7,065 bases of DNA. Origin: Campylobacterales bacterium. Its GTDB lineage: Bacteria; Campylobacterota; Campylobacteria; Campylobacterales; Nitratiruptoraceae. The stretch spans positions 1-7,065 of the forward strand of contig JAMOUF010000226.1 of the NCBI GenBank assembly GCA_027068245.1. The letters are read 5' to 3'. Positions 1-6,607 of this stretch are shown one piece after another; the first letter of the stretch is position 1, and each line of letters starts with the position of its first letter. The notes beneath the pieces are model-generated. The model saw only the letters and a list, made by a program, of their open reading frames with translations. It searched no databases and had not been told where the DNA came from. A program made the position numbers and the translations under genes.

Positions 1-517
1 TGGTCTTTATCAGTATCTCCTCGTAGGTCTTTTTGTAAAGCTCAACGTCTCCTACGGCCAAAGCCCCCATGGTCTCCCCGTGATAGCTGTTATTAAGGGA
101 TACGAAATAGGGCCTGGTCTCGTTTCGGTTTTTATAGTAGTGAAAGGCCATCTTCAACGCCACTTCAACGGCGCTGCTGCCATTATCGGCGTAAAAACAC
201 CTCTCCATATCCGTCAAAGCCACAAGCCTCTCGCTAAGCCTCACTATCTGTTCGTGTGTGAAACCGGCGAAAATCACATGTTCGAGCTCCTTTAGCTGCC
301 TTTGTATCTGTGAATTTATGTATTCGTTGGAGTGTCCGAAGAGATTTACCCACCAGCTGCTTATGGCGTCGATATAGCGGTTTCCCTCAAAATCATACAG
401 ATATACCCCTTTGGCCTTTTTTACAGGAATTATGGGAATGGACTCATGGTCTTTCATCTGGGTGCAGGGATGCCATATGATACTTAAATCCCTCGCCATA
501 AGCTCGGCGTTTGTCAT
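1..517 (-). CDS. bioA: Adenosylmethionine-8-amino-7-oxononanoate aminotransferase (BioA), N-terminal part, cut by the left edge
   Basis: BioA is a PLP-dependent class III aminotransferase of the cytosol. It converts 8-amino-7-oxononanoate (KAPA) to 7,8-diaminononanoate using S-adenosylmethionine as amino donor, the antepenultimate step of biotin synthesis. Only the first 172 residues are present, out of about 430 in the family. Seen: a WHPCTQM block (residues 15-21) typical of the BioA N-terminus; an SSWW block with W55-W56, matching the substrate-pocket tryptophans of E. coli BioA; HVIFAGFTH (80-88); DNGSSAVEVALKMA (111-124), which carries the PLP phosphate-binding G-S pair; and SYHG (144-147), whose tyrosine stacks on the cofactor. 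The PLP lysine would lie beyond the edge. The ATG start is preceded by AAGGA with 6 nt spacing. The gene is divergent from the chaperone-ftsA-ftsZ operon across 60 bp. Other class III transaminases are less likely because of the WHPCTQM and SSWW blocks. Confidence 0.95.
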   Translation of the reverse strand, partial: MTNAELMARDLSIIWHPCTQMKDHESIPIIPVKKAKGVYLYDFEGNRYIDAISSWWVNLFGHSNEYINSQIQRQLKELEHVIFAGFTHEQIVRLSERLVALTDMERCFYADNGSSAVEVALKMAFHYYKNRNETRPYFVSLNNSYHGETMGALAVGDVELYKKTYEEILIKT

Positions 518-549
518 TTACCTTCCTTTAAAGAGTTTTTTTATAAAAT
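517..549 (+). promoter_or_regulatory. Candidate sigma70-type promoter of the chaperone-ftsA-ftsZ operon
   Basis: A TATAAAAT box at 542-549 lies about 30 bp before the ATG at 578. It is preceded by T-runs starting near 517, 527 and 536, about 10 bp apart. Phased T-tracts replacing a -35 box are a described feature of Campylobacter sigma70 promoters. Transcription would start near 554, giving a leader of about 24 nt that carries the AAGGA ribosome site at 567-571. The site overlaps the candidate bioA promoter on the other strand. This is inferred from sequence only. Confidence 0.5.
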
Positions 550-558
550 ACTCCAATA

Positions 559-564
559 ATTATA
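559..564 (-). promoter_or_regulatory. Candidate -10 box for bioA
   Basis: Read on the minus strand, these six bases are a perfect TATAAT, about 41 bp before the bioA ATG. That leaves room for a start of transcription near 552 and an untranslated leader of about 35 nt containing the bioA ribosome site. No good -35 hexamer sits 16-18 bp further upstream (the bases there fall in the first codons of the divergent gene). Weak -35 boxes are known in Campylobacterota. No obvious BirA-type operator was recognised. The call rests on the hexamer and its position only. Confidence 0.45.
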
Positions 565-577
565 CGAAGGAAAGCTT

Positions 578-2056
578 ATGATTAGCTGGATGCAAAAACA
601 TAGAAAATATCTTGTGATAACAATCTGGATAAGCACCATCGCCTTTGTGGGCGCCGGTTTTGTGGGCTGGGGAGCCTATAAGTTCGGCCAAAACGCAAAC
701 GCCATAGCAAAGGTTGGCGATACGGAGATCTCCATAAAAGAGTTTCAAAAAAGATACTCCAGACTATACAACTACTACAACAAGGTCCTAAACGGAAAAC
801 TGGACCAGCAAAAAGCCAAAGAGGCGGGACTGGATAAAATAGCCCTCAACGAACTTATCAAAGAGGCCCTTTTGATAAATTACGCCAAAGAGCACGGACT
901 TATCGTCACGGACGAGGAGGTAGCACAGGCCATAGCAGCCATGGAGGCCTTTCATGACAAAACAGGAGCCTTTAGCAAAGAGGTCTATCTAAACGTTTTG
1001 AAAAGTAACCGTATGAAACCGGCGGATTTTGAAGAGAGCATTAGAAAAGAGCTGCTTATCGCCAAGGTAAAAGAGGCTCTGGCACCAAGACTGTTTGATC
1101 TTGAAAGAGATACCGTTGGCTCATCTCTTTTTATAGGCGACAAACTCAAATACCTGATTTTAAGCGATGAGAATATCACCGTAGATCATAACGAAAGCGC
1201 TTTAAGGGAGTATTATGAAAAAAACAGGCAAAACTACCTTAGCGACACAAAATACAAAATCGCCCTCATAGAGGTCAAACCCGATTTTAACCAAGAGGTG
1301 AATGAGAAAGAACTTTTGGAATTTTACAAAAAAAACAGATTGAATTACAAAGACAGCGAGGGTAAAATTCTCACTTTTAAAGAGGCTAAAGATATGGTTA
1401 AAAAGGACTATATCCTAAAAAGCGGGAAAAAAGAGGCTCTTAAAACCTATATCGCTTTTAAAAAAGGCAAGATCGGGGCCCAAAAGGAGCTCTCATTGAC
1501 ACAAGCGGAGCATCCGCAGATTCCTGATGAGCTTTTTTCCCGGCTTGAGAGTGCTCAATCCGGTAAGATCTTCAAACCCATAAAGGCTGGTGAGAGTTAC
1601 CTGATAGTTAAAATGGTTGAGAAAACTCCTCCAACACCTTTGGAGTTTCAAGAGGCCCGTGCAGTGGTGGAGAAGGAGTTTTTACAAAAGAGAAGAAGAG
1701 ATCTTTTGCTGCAAAAGGCAAAAAGTATGGTTAATAACTTCCAGGGCAAGGTTACTCCAGGATTTATAACCAGAGACGACGTTGACAAGATAGAGGGGCT
1801 TGACAGCTTTAAGGCGGCTAAATTTCTAAAAGAGCTTTTTATCTCAAAAGAGCCAAAAGGTTATATCTTTGTTGATGAAAACCGGGTTGTATTGTATAAT
1901 GTATTGGACCAGAAGCTGAAAATGGAAGAAAAAATAGATAAAAACAGAGACCTGATTACCGATAATGCGGCTAAGCTCAAGGCCAAACTGCAAAGTGACG
2001 GGGTCATAAACAGGCTTGAGAAAATTTATAAAATTACAATTTATAAAGGACTGTAA
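578..2056 (+). CDS. Membrane-anchored SurA/PpiD-like periplasmic chaperone (usually annotated peptidylprolyl isomerase)
   Basis: This 492-residue protein is probably an inner-membrane-anchored periplasmic folding factor. A short positive N-terminus (about 1-11) is followed by one hydrophobic segment (about 12-33) acting as a signal anchor. A SurA_N/PpiD-type helical chaperone region follows (about 40-170), starting with AIAKVGDTEISIKEFQKRY (42-60). Two YYEKNRQNY / FYKKNRLNY elements (212-220 and 249-257) match the element that precedes parvulin domains in PpiD. A stretch at about 318-370 resembles the end of a PpiD-like parvulin fold. No HIL-type or GG(D/E)LG catalytic motif is visible, so isomerase activity is doubtful. 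The ATG is preceded by AAGGA at 567-571 with 6 nt spacing. It is the first gene of an operon with ftsA and ftsZ, an order conserved in Campylobacterota; the ftsA start follows its stop directly. The fold call is good, the enzymatic label weak. Confidence 0.85.
   Translation: MISWMQKHRKYLVITIWISTIAFVGAGFVGWGAYKFGQNANAIAKVGDTEISIKEFQKRYSRLYNYYNKVLNGKLDQQKAKEAGLDKIALNELIKEALLINYAKEHGLIVTDEEVAQAIAAMEAFHDKTGAFSKEVYLNVLKSNRMKPADFEESIRKELLIAKVKEALAPRLFDLERDTVGSSLFIGDKLKYLILSDENITVDHNESALREYYEKNRQNYLSDTKYKIALIEVKPDFNQEVNEKELLEFYKKNRLNYKDSEGKILTFKEAKDMVKKDYILKSGKKEALKTYIAFKKGKIGAQKELSLTQAEHPQIPDELFSRLESAQSGKIFKPIKAGESYLIVKMVEKTPPTPLEFQEARAVVEKEFLQKRRRDLLLQKAKSMVNNFQGKVTPGFITRDDVDKIEGLDSFKAAKFLKELFISKEPKGYIFVDENRVVLYNVLDQKLKMEEKIDKNRDLITDNAAKLKAKLQSDGVINRLEKIYKITIYKGL
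2045..2050 (+). promoter_or_regulatory. Ribosome binding site that fixes the TTG start of ftsA
   Basis: AAAGGA sits inside the last codons of the upstream gene, exactly 6 nt before the TTG at 2057-2059. The upstream stop codon TAA (2054-2056) abuts the TTG with no gap, so the two genes are probably translationally coupled. No ATG in the ftsA frame lies near this site, and the protein beginning here carries the complete FtsA N-terminus. Confidence 0.75.
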
Positions 2057-3406
2057 TTGTCTAAAAACATTTTAGCCATAGATATAGGATCCACCAAAGT
2101 CTGCGCCGTGGTAGCCAAGAAAGAGGGAGATGAGATAAGCATACTCGGCAGCGGTATAAAAAGATCCCAGGGACTTAAAAAAGGGATCATCACCAACATA
2201 GAGCTGGCCGCAAAATCGATAAAAAACGCTTACCATACCGCTTCAAGAGTGGCTGGAACCTCACCAAACAGGGCCGTCGTCTCCATATCCGGAGCATATG
2301 TAAAAAGCGTCAACAGCAGCGGAATCGTAAATATCCCCAACAAAGAGATCTCCGTGGATGAGATAAACAGAGTGCTACAGACGGCTCTTTATAACGCCAA
2401 CATCCCTCACGAATATGAAGTAATCCACGTTCTACCATATAAATTCAAAGTAGACGAGCAGGACTATATAGAAGATCCTTTGGGAATGAACGCCAACAGG
2501 CTCGAAGCGGAGGTCCATATAGTAACGGCCCAAAAGTCCAGCATATACAACCTCAAAAAGGCCGTAAAGCAGGCTGGTATAGAGATAGAGAACATCGTTT
2601 TGACAGGTTACGCCTCCTCCATAGCCGTATTAAACGAGGATGAAAAAGAGCTTGGAGCAGGCGTTATCGATATGGGTGGCAGCACCTGCAACCTTGTCAT
2701 ACACTATGGAAACTCCATCATCTACGACGACTTTTTGGGTGTTGGCTCCATGCATATCACCAACGACCTCTCCATCGCCCTGCATACGCCCCTTTCCACC
2801 GCTGAAGAAATTAAGGTTTATTACGGTAATCTTTTAGAAGCCAGTAACGAGCATATAGAGATACCCGTTATAGGAGACGAGAGCAAGACTCAGCAGATCT
2901 CACTTGAGATTGTATATAACGTTATCTATGCAAGAGTGGAAGAGACTCTTATGATACTGGCAAAATCCATTGAAAAAAGCGGTCTGAAAGACCAGATTGG
3001 CGCCGGGGTGATACTGACTGGCGGTATGACGAAACTCAAAGGCATAAGGGAGATAGCTTCCGTTATATTTGACAATATGCCTGTAAGGATAGGAAAGCCA
3101 AAAAGGCTGGAGGGATTTTTCGAGGAGCTGGATGATCCGGCATTCTCCACCGCGGTGGGCCTGGTTCTTTACGGAGCCGGCGAGAACGCTTTGTATGAGA
3201 TAGATTCCAACAAGCGGCTCAGAACTAAAACGGCGGAGGATTTTTCCGATAGTAGCGTAGATATAGCTGAGGAAAAAGAGCCCAAAGAGAACCAGGAGCT
3301 TGAAATTTTGGAAGAGCTGACGGAGATGAGGACGTTCGAGGAGAACAGCAGCTCTTTCAAAGAGAAAGTATCAAAATTGACAAGATGGTTGACACAACTT
3401 TTTTAA
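2057..3406 (+). CDS. ftsA: Cell division protein FtsA
   Basis: FtsA is the actin-like ATPase that tethers FtsZ to the inner membrane and helps recruit the late division proteins. The 449-residue protein shows the family landmarks in order: phosphate-1 loop DIGSTKVCAVVA (9-20); the FtsA-specific 1C/SHS2 region at about 80-165; phosphate-2 loop DMGGST (205-210); GVGSMHITNDLS (228-239); and the adenosine motif ILTGGMTKLKGI (319-330). An acidic, low-complexity linker (about 392-430) leads to an amphipathic C-terminal helix, FKEKVSKLTRWLTQLF (434-449), the expected membrane-targeting sequence. The length is slightly above E. coli FtsA, mostly because of the linker. Translation starts at TTG directly after the upstream stop. 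It is the middle gene of the chaperone-ftsA-ftsZ operon, 21 nt before ftsZ. Confidence 0.97.
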   Translation: MSKNILAIDIGSTKVCAVVAKKEGDEISILGSGIKRSQGLKKGIITNIELAAKSIKNAYHTASRVAGTSPNRAVVSISGAYVKSVNSSGIVNIPNKEISVDEINRVLQTALYNANIPHEYEVIHVLPYKFKVDEQDYIEDPLGMNANRLEAEVHIVTAQKSSIYNLKKAVKQAGIEIENIVLTGYASSIAVLNEDEKELGAGVIDMGGSTCNLVIHYGNSIIYDDFLGVGSMHITNDLSIALHTPLSTAEEIKVYYGNLLEASNEHIEIPVIGDESKTQQISLEIVYNVIYARVEETLMILAKSIEKSGLKDQIGAGVILTGGMTKLKGIREIASVIFDNMPVRIGKPKRLEGFFEELDDPAFSTAVGLVLYGAGENALYEIDSNKRLRTKTAEDFSDSSVDIAEEKEPKENQELEILEELTEMRTFEENSSSFKEKVSKLTRWLTQLF

Positions 3407-3427
3407 TCACTCTAAAAAGGACTGGGA

Positions 3428-4546
3428 ATGAATGACGCATTTAATATAGAAGAGGTAAAAAAAATAACCGGAGCGAATATAAAGGCCGTAGGCGTGGGCG
3501 GCGGCGGCGGCAATATGATAGCACATATGATTGAAGAAAATATTGACGGAATAGAACTTATCGTCGCCAACACGGACTCTCAGGCACTATCATCATCCAA
3601 AGCCCATGTAAAGATTCAGCTGGGAGAAAAACTTACCAGAGGACTTGGAGCCGGGATGCAGCCGGGTATTGGCAAAGAGGCGGCGCTGGAGAGTTACGAT
3701 ACTATAAAAGAGAAATTGGACGGCGCAGATATCGTCTTTATTTCCGCCGGAATGGGAGGCGGAACGGGAACCGGTGCCGCACCCATCATAGCCCAGGCGG
3801 CAAAAGAGGTGGGAGCCCTTACCATATCCGTAGTAACCAAGCCTTTCAAGTTCGAGGGTAGAAAAAGGGCCCGGCTTGCCGAAGAGGGTATAAACGAGCT
3901 TAAAAAAGAGAGTGATTCCATCGTCGTCATTCCAAACGACAAACTTCTCTCCATAGTCGACAGAAAACTTGGTATAAGAAACAGCTTCAAAATAGTGGAC
4001 GACGTTCTCTCCAGAGCAGTAGGCGGCATAAGCGGGGTGATACTATCATATGGGGAAAACGATATAAACCTGGATTTTGCTGACGTTAAGACGGTGATGA
4101 GCCACAGAGGGCTTGCATTGATGGGCGTGGGTGAGGCGATAGGCGAAAACAGTGCGTACGAGGCCATAAAAAGCGCCATAGAGTCACCGCTGCTCGACAA
4201 TATATCCATAAACGGCGCCATGGGCGTTCTGGTTCACTTTACCATCCATCCGGACTACCCGCTTATCGATATTGGCGAGGCTATGGACGTGGTGTTTGAG
4301 AGTGCGGACGAGGACGCACATGTGATATTTGGAACCACTACCAACGAAAACATGGCCCCCGATCAGGTAAAGATCACGCTGATTGCCACAGGTTTCGAGC
4401 ATCAAGAGGAGAACAACGAACCTATAAAGATGACGAAGCAGGCGATCGCAGAAAACCTTAAAGTAAGAAAAAAGGTGAGCGGCGGATATGAGGATAGTGA
4501 AGATATCCTTGATACCCCAACCTTCATTAGAAATAACTGGGACTAA
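3428..4546 (+). CDS. ftsZ: Cell division protein FtsZ
   Basis: FtsZ is the tubulin-like GTPase that forms the Z ring at the division site. The 372-residue protein is complete. Seen: the N-terminal nucleotide-binding [10 protein letters not shown] (21-30); ANTDSQAL (47-54); the tubulin signature GGGTGTG (110-116); and the T7 loop NLDFAD (214-219), whose D216 and D219 complete the GTPase site of the adjacent subunit. A short variable linker (about 322-358) leads to the conserved C-terminal peptide DTPTFIR (362-368), which binds FtsA, followed by NNWD. The ATG at 3428 has AAAGGA (3416-3421) with 6 nt spacing; a second ATG 4 nt later is out of frame. It is the last gene of its operon and converges on mlaF. 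No separate promoter is convincing in the 21-nt gap after ftsA, so expression probably follows ftsA. Confidence 0.98.
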   Translation: MNDAFNIEEVKKITGANIKAVGVGGGGGNMIAHMIEENIDGIELIVANTDSQALSSSKAHVKIQLGEKLTRGLGAGMQPGIGKEAALESYDTIKEKLDGADIVFISAGMGGGTGTGAAPIIAQAAKEVGALTISVVTKPFKFEGRKRARLAEEGINELKKESDSIVVIPNDKLLSIVDRKLGIRNSFKIVDDVLSRAVGGISGVILSYGENDINLDFADVKTVMSHRGLALMGVGEAIGENSAYEAIKSAIESPLLDNISINGAMGVLVHFTIHPDYPLIDIGEAMDVVFESADEDAHVIFGTTTNENMAPDQVKITLIATGFEHQEENNEPIKMTKQAIAENLKVRKKVSGGYEDSEDILDTPTFIRNNWD

Positions 4547-4555
4547 AACAGTCCC
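4539..4555. terminator. Small inverted repeat across both convergent stop codons, possible bidirectional terminator
   Basis: GGGACT (4539-4544) pairs with AGTCCC (4550-4555) around a 5-base AAAAC loop. The left arm holds the first base of the ftsZ TAA, and the right arm holds the last base of the mlaF TAG. On the plus strand no T-run follows. On the minus strand the bases after the stem are only moderately T-rich (TTATTT). It is the only candidate end signal between the two operons, but it lacks the strong U-tract of a classical intrinsic terminator. Confidence 0.35.
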
Positions 4556-5325
4556 TACCTTATGACCTTTATCGGGCCGTCGCTGCGCCCCTCCAAAAAC
4601 TGTCTAACATATGGGTTTTTGGTGTTTTTGAACTCCTCTTTCTCTCCATACTCTATAATCCGTCCATCATATAACATGGCGAAGTAGTCACCGGCTTTGA
4701 AACTCTCTTTTATATCGTGGCTGATTAGCACCGAGGTCACTCCAAGCTCACGCTGCATCGTTCTTATAAGCTTTGTGATAAGGTCGCTAGTAATAGGGTC
4801 CAGGCCGCTGGTGGGTTCGTCGTAAAGGATGATTTTGGGGTCGAGTATGGTGGCTCTGGCAAGCCCCACCCTCTTTCTCATCCCACCACTAAGCTCATCC
4901 GGATAGAGGTGTAAAACCTCCTCTGGGTTCAGTGCCACCATCCTAAGCCGCGCCTCTACCTTCTTTCTGATCTCCTCTTCACTCAAGTTGGTATGCTCTC
5001 TTAAAGGAAAAGCCACGTTCTCATACACGTTCATACTGTCAAATAGCGCACCGCTTTGAAAAAGATAGCCGATTTTCTTTCTCATTCTCATCACAGTCTC
5101 CTCATCGGCTCTGGCCATATCCACGTCCTCCACCCAGACCTCGCCCTCGTCCGGCACCAAAAGCCTTACTATATGTTTTATGATAGTGGATTTTCCCCCG
5201 CCTGAGAGCCCAAGGATTACCGTGGTTTTACCCGTAACCACATTCAGGTTCACGCCCTTTAAAACCTGTTTTTTGCCAAAACTCTTCTTTAAATTTATTA
5301 TCCGGATAATATAATCATAATCCAA
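4555..5325 (-). CDS. mlaF: MlaF-type ABC transporter ATPase (phospholipid transport)
   Basis: This is the cytoplasmic ATPase of an Mla/MCE-type ABC system, which in other bacteria powers an MlaE permease and an MlaD/MCE protein to move phospholipids between the membranes. The 256-residue protein has Walker A GLSGGGKST (39-47), Q-loop FQSGALFDSMNV (89-100), signature LSGGM (145-149), Walker B IILYDE (165-170) and the H-loop ISHD with H203 (201-204). The FQSGALF block followed by NVAFPLREHT (103-112), and the tail VRQFLEGRSDGPI (240-252), closely match E. coli MlaF and separate it from general ABC ATPases. Translation starts at TTG, supported by AAAGG 6 nt upstream and 2 nt after the previous stop. 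It is the last gene of the minus operon. No mlaE or mlaD is in the window, so its partners must be encoded elsewhere. Confidence 0.9.
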   Translation of the reverse strand: MDYDYIIRIINLKKSFGKKQVLKGVNLNVVTGKTTVILGLSGGGKSTIIKHIVRLLVPDEGEVWVEDVDMARADEETVMRMRKKIGYLFQSGALFDSMNVYENVAFPLREHTNLSEEEIRKKVEARLRMVALNPEEVLHLYPDELSGGMRKRVGLARATILDPKIILYDEPTSGLDPITSDLITKLIRTMQRELGVTSVLISHDIKESFKAGDYFAMLYDGRIIEYGEKEEFKNTKNPYVRQFLEGRSDGPIKVIR

Positions 5326-5327
5326 TT

Positions 5328-5807
5328 TCAGCCTTTCATGATAAGATACAGCCTTCTTGCCAGAAGCATCGCCAAAGATAGTGCCAACAACATAAAATCA
5401 AGTTCGCTCGCCTTGTGTAGCGCTTGAAAACGGCTGTCATCCAACACGCTCTCTCCCAGCTTTTGATACTCAATAATGGCCTTAGTATAATATAAAGTAA
5501 ATAAAAATATCATCAAAACGGCAGTTGCGGCGGAAGGAATCACGATTTTGTCCCTGTCAAACAGCTTATATGAGTAGGATTCTCTTATTATGATGATTAG
5601 GGCAACCACATTCAGCACATAGGAGGCCCGCCTGAAAATCTCCGTCATCACAACTCCCATCTGAAAATGGCTGATATCGGCTCCACTTATCATATCGGTA
5701 TGAAAAACTACCGGTGCGACTATGGCGCCAAGCGTTAAAACAAGTCCCAAAGCCATACCCAAAATCATCAGGTATACAATGTCGAAATATTTGATATATC
5801 TATTCAA
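5328..5807 (-). CDS. DUF4149 family four-helix membrane protein
   Basis: This is a small integral inner-membrane protein of unknown function, matching by eye the DUF4149 (TMEM205-like) family seen beside prmC in related bacteria. Numbered from the upstream GTG (161 aa), hydrophobic segments lie at about 13-37, 62-78, 92-110 and 138-158. The first contains the GLVLTLGAIVAPVVFH stretch (23-38) typical of the family. A polar, charged loop lies at about 111-137. I place the start at the TTG at 5807 (159 residues, beginning MNRYIKYF), because AAGGAG lies 5 nt before it. The GTG at 5813 would have that site directly against it, too close to work. The gene starts 2 nt after the prmC stop and ends 2 nt before mlaF, so it is inside the operon. 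Its position before an MlaF ATPase hints at an envelope role, which is inference only. Confidence 0.8.
   Translation of the reverse strand: MNRYIKYFDIVYLMILGMALGLVLTLGAIVAPVVFHTDMISGADISHFQMGVVMTEIFRRASYVLNVVALIIIIRESYSYKLFDRDKIVIPSAATAVLMIFLFTLYYTKAIIEYQKLGESVLDDSRFQALHKASELDFMLLALSLAMLLARRLYLIMKG
5332..5336 (-). promoter_or_regulatory. Ribosome binding site that fixes the TTG start of mlaF
   Basis: On the minus strand AAAGG lies in the last codons of the DUF4149 gene, 6 nt before the TTG at 5325-5323. The upstream stop (TGA, 5330-5328) ends 2 nt before that TTG, a layout that favours translational coupling. The only nearby ATG after this TTG is out of frame. Confidence 0.7.
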
Positions 5808-5809
5808 AA

Positions 5810-6607
5810 TCACTCCTTTTTAGCTATAAAACCCCGGTCCAATCCGGACAAATCTTTGTAAAACCTGTTATCATAGTCTTTTAACAAAGGCTCAAGCCTC
5901 GCTTTTTGGTCATAGCCCATCTCACAGGCCAAAACCTTGACCCGGCTCTTTTTAAAAATCTTTATAATCTCTCTTAGCGTCTCATCCCCCTCCTCTCCGC
6001 CAAAAAGCGCCTCATGTGGCTCGAAATCCCTGACGACTCGCTCCAGCTCAAAATCCTTTTTTATATAGGGCGGATTCGAGACTATCACATCGAAATCATC
6101 TCTTAGCCCTTCCAAAAAGGAGGTATTTACAAGCTCTATATCCACCCCGTGCTTTTGGGCGTTTTTTTTGGCGATATCCAAAGCTTTGCGGCTTATGTCG
6201 GTAGCGGTTATGGCAAGATTTGGAAACTTCTTTTTCAATATTATCGACACTATACCGCTGCCTACGCCAATCTCGGCTACTTTCTCATCCCCTTTGAGCT
6301 CCTTTGAGAGCTCATCTATCAAAAGCTCCGTCTCAGGTCTTGGTATCAAGGCGCCGTAATCTATGAAAAAATCTTCACTGTAAAAAGATACTCTTTTTAC
6401 GATATACTCCAGCGGCTCCCCTGTGGCCCTTCTTTTTACCATCTGGAAAAATTCCTTCTCCTTAAAAGTGTTTTTTGGATTTAGATGCAAAAAGAGCCTC
6501 TCTTTACCAAGTGCGTGGGCCAGCAGCAGCTCCGCCTCCAGTCTTGGCCTGCAAACGCTCTTTTCAAGCATCTTCACGGCCGCCTTCAAAGCCTCATCAA
6601 TCCTCAA
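5810..6607 (-). CDS. prmC: Peptide chain release factor N5-glutamine methyltransferase (PrmC/HemK)
   Basis: PrmC transfers a methyl group from S-adenosylmethionine to the glutamine of the GGQ motif in release factors RF1 and RF2, which speeds translation termination. The 265-residue protein is near full family length (E. coli 277). A helical release-factor-binding domain occupies about 1-75, with RPRLEAELLLAHALGK (20-35) as expected. The linker motif IPRPETE (88-94) follows. The Rossmann methyltransferase fold has GVGSG (114-118) and the acidic ribose-binding D137 in TATDIS. The catalytic NPPY is at 178-181. The start is TTG: a stop lies seven codons upstream in this frame and no ATG or GTG lies between. 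The ribosome site is weaker than elsewhere (AGGT, 9 nt spacing). It overlaps the end of the M48 protease gene by 11 nt and stops 2 nt before the DUF4149 gene, so it is part of the operon. Confidence 0.95.
   Translation of the reverse strand: MRIDEALKAAVKMLEKSVCRPRLEAELLLAHALGKERLFLHLNPKNTFKEKEFFQMVKRRATGEPLEYIVKRVSFYSEDFFIDYGALIPRPETELLIDELSKELKGDEKVAEIGVGSGIVSIILKKKFPNLAITATDISRKALDIAKKNAQKHGVDIELVNTSFLEGLRDDFDVIVSNPPYIKKDFELERVVRDFEPHEALFGGEEGDETLREIIKIFKKSRVKVLACEMGYDQKARLEPLLKDYDNRFYKDLSGLDRGFIAKKE
5813..5818 (-). promoter_or_regulatory. Ribosome binding site that decides the start of the DUF4149 gene
   Basis: AAGGAG read on the minus strand overlaps the prmC stop region. It has 5 nt spacing to the TTG at 5807-5805 but overlaps the first base of the GTG at 5813-5811. 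The TTG is therefore the better start, matching the TTG starts of ftsA and mlaF. Confidence 0.6.

Noticed and set aside
80..295. 71-codon plus-strand frame
   Set aside because: It is antisense to bioA, whose family motifs are clear on the minus strand, and it has no recognisable features of its own.
3377..3394. Two TTGACA hexamers 12 bp apart near the end of ftsA, as possible -35 boxes for an ftsZ promoter
   Set aside because: Both fall in the conserved membrane-targeting helix of FtsA, and no good -10 box lies 16-18 bp downstream of either; TTTAAT at 3402 is spaced 19 bp and is weak.
3694..4221. Long open frame (175 codons) antisense to ftsZ
   Set aside because: It lies wholly inside ftsZ, and its serine/leucine/proline-rich sequence is what the complement of a conserved gene gives. 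No ribosome site or family resemblance was seen.
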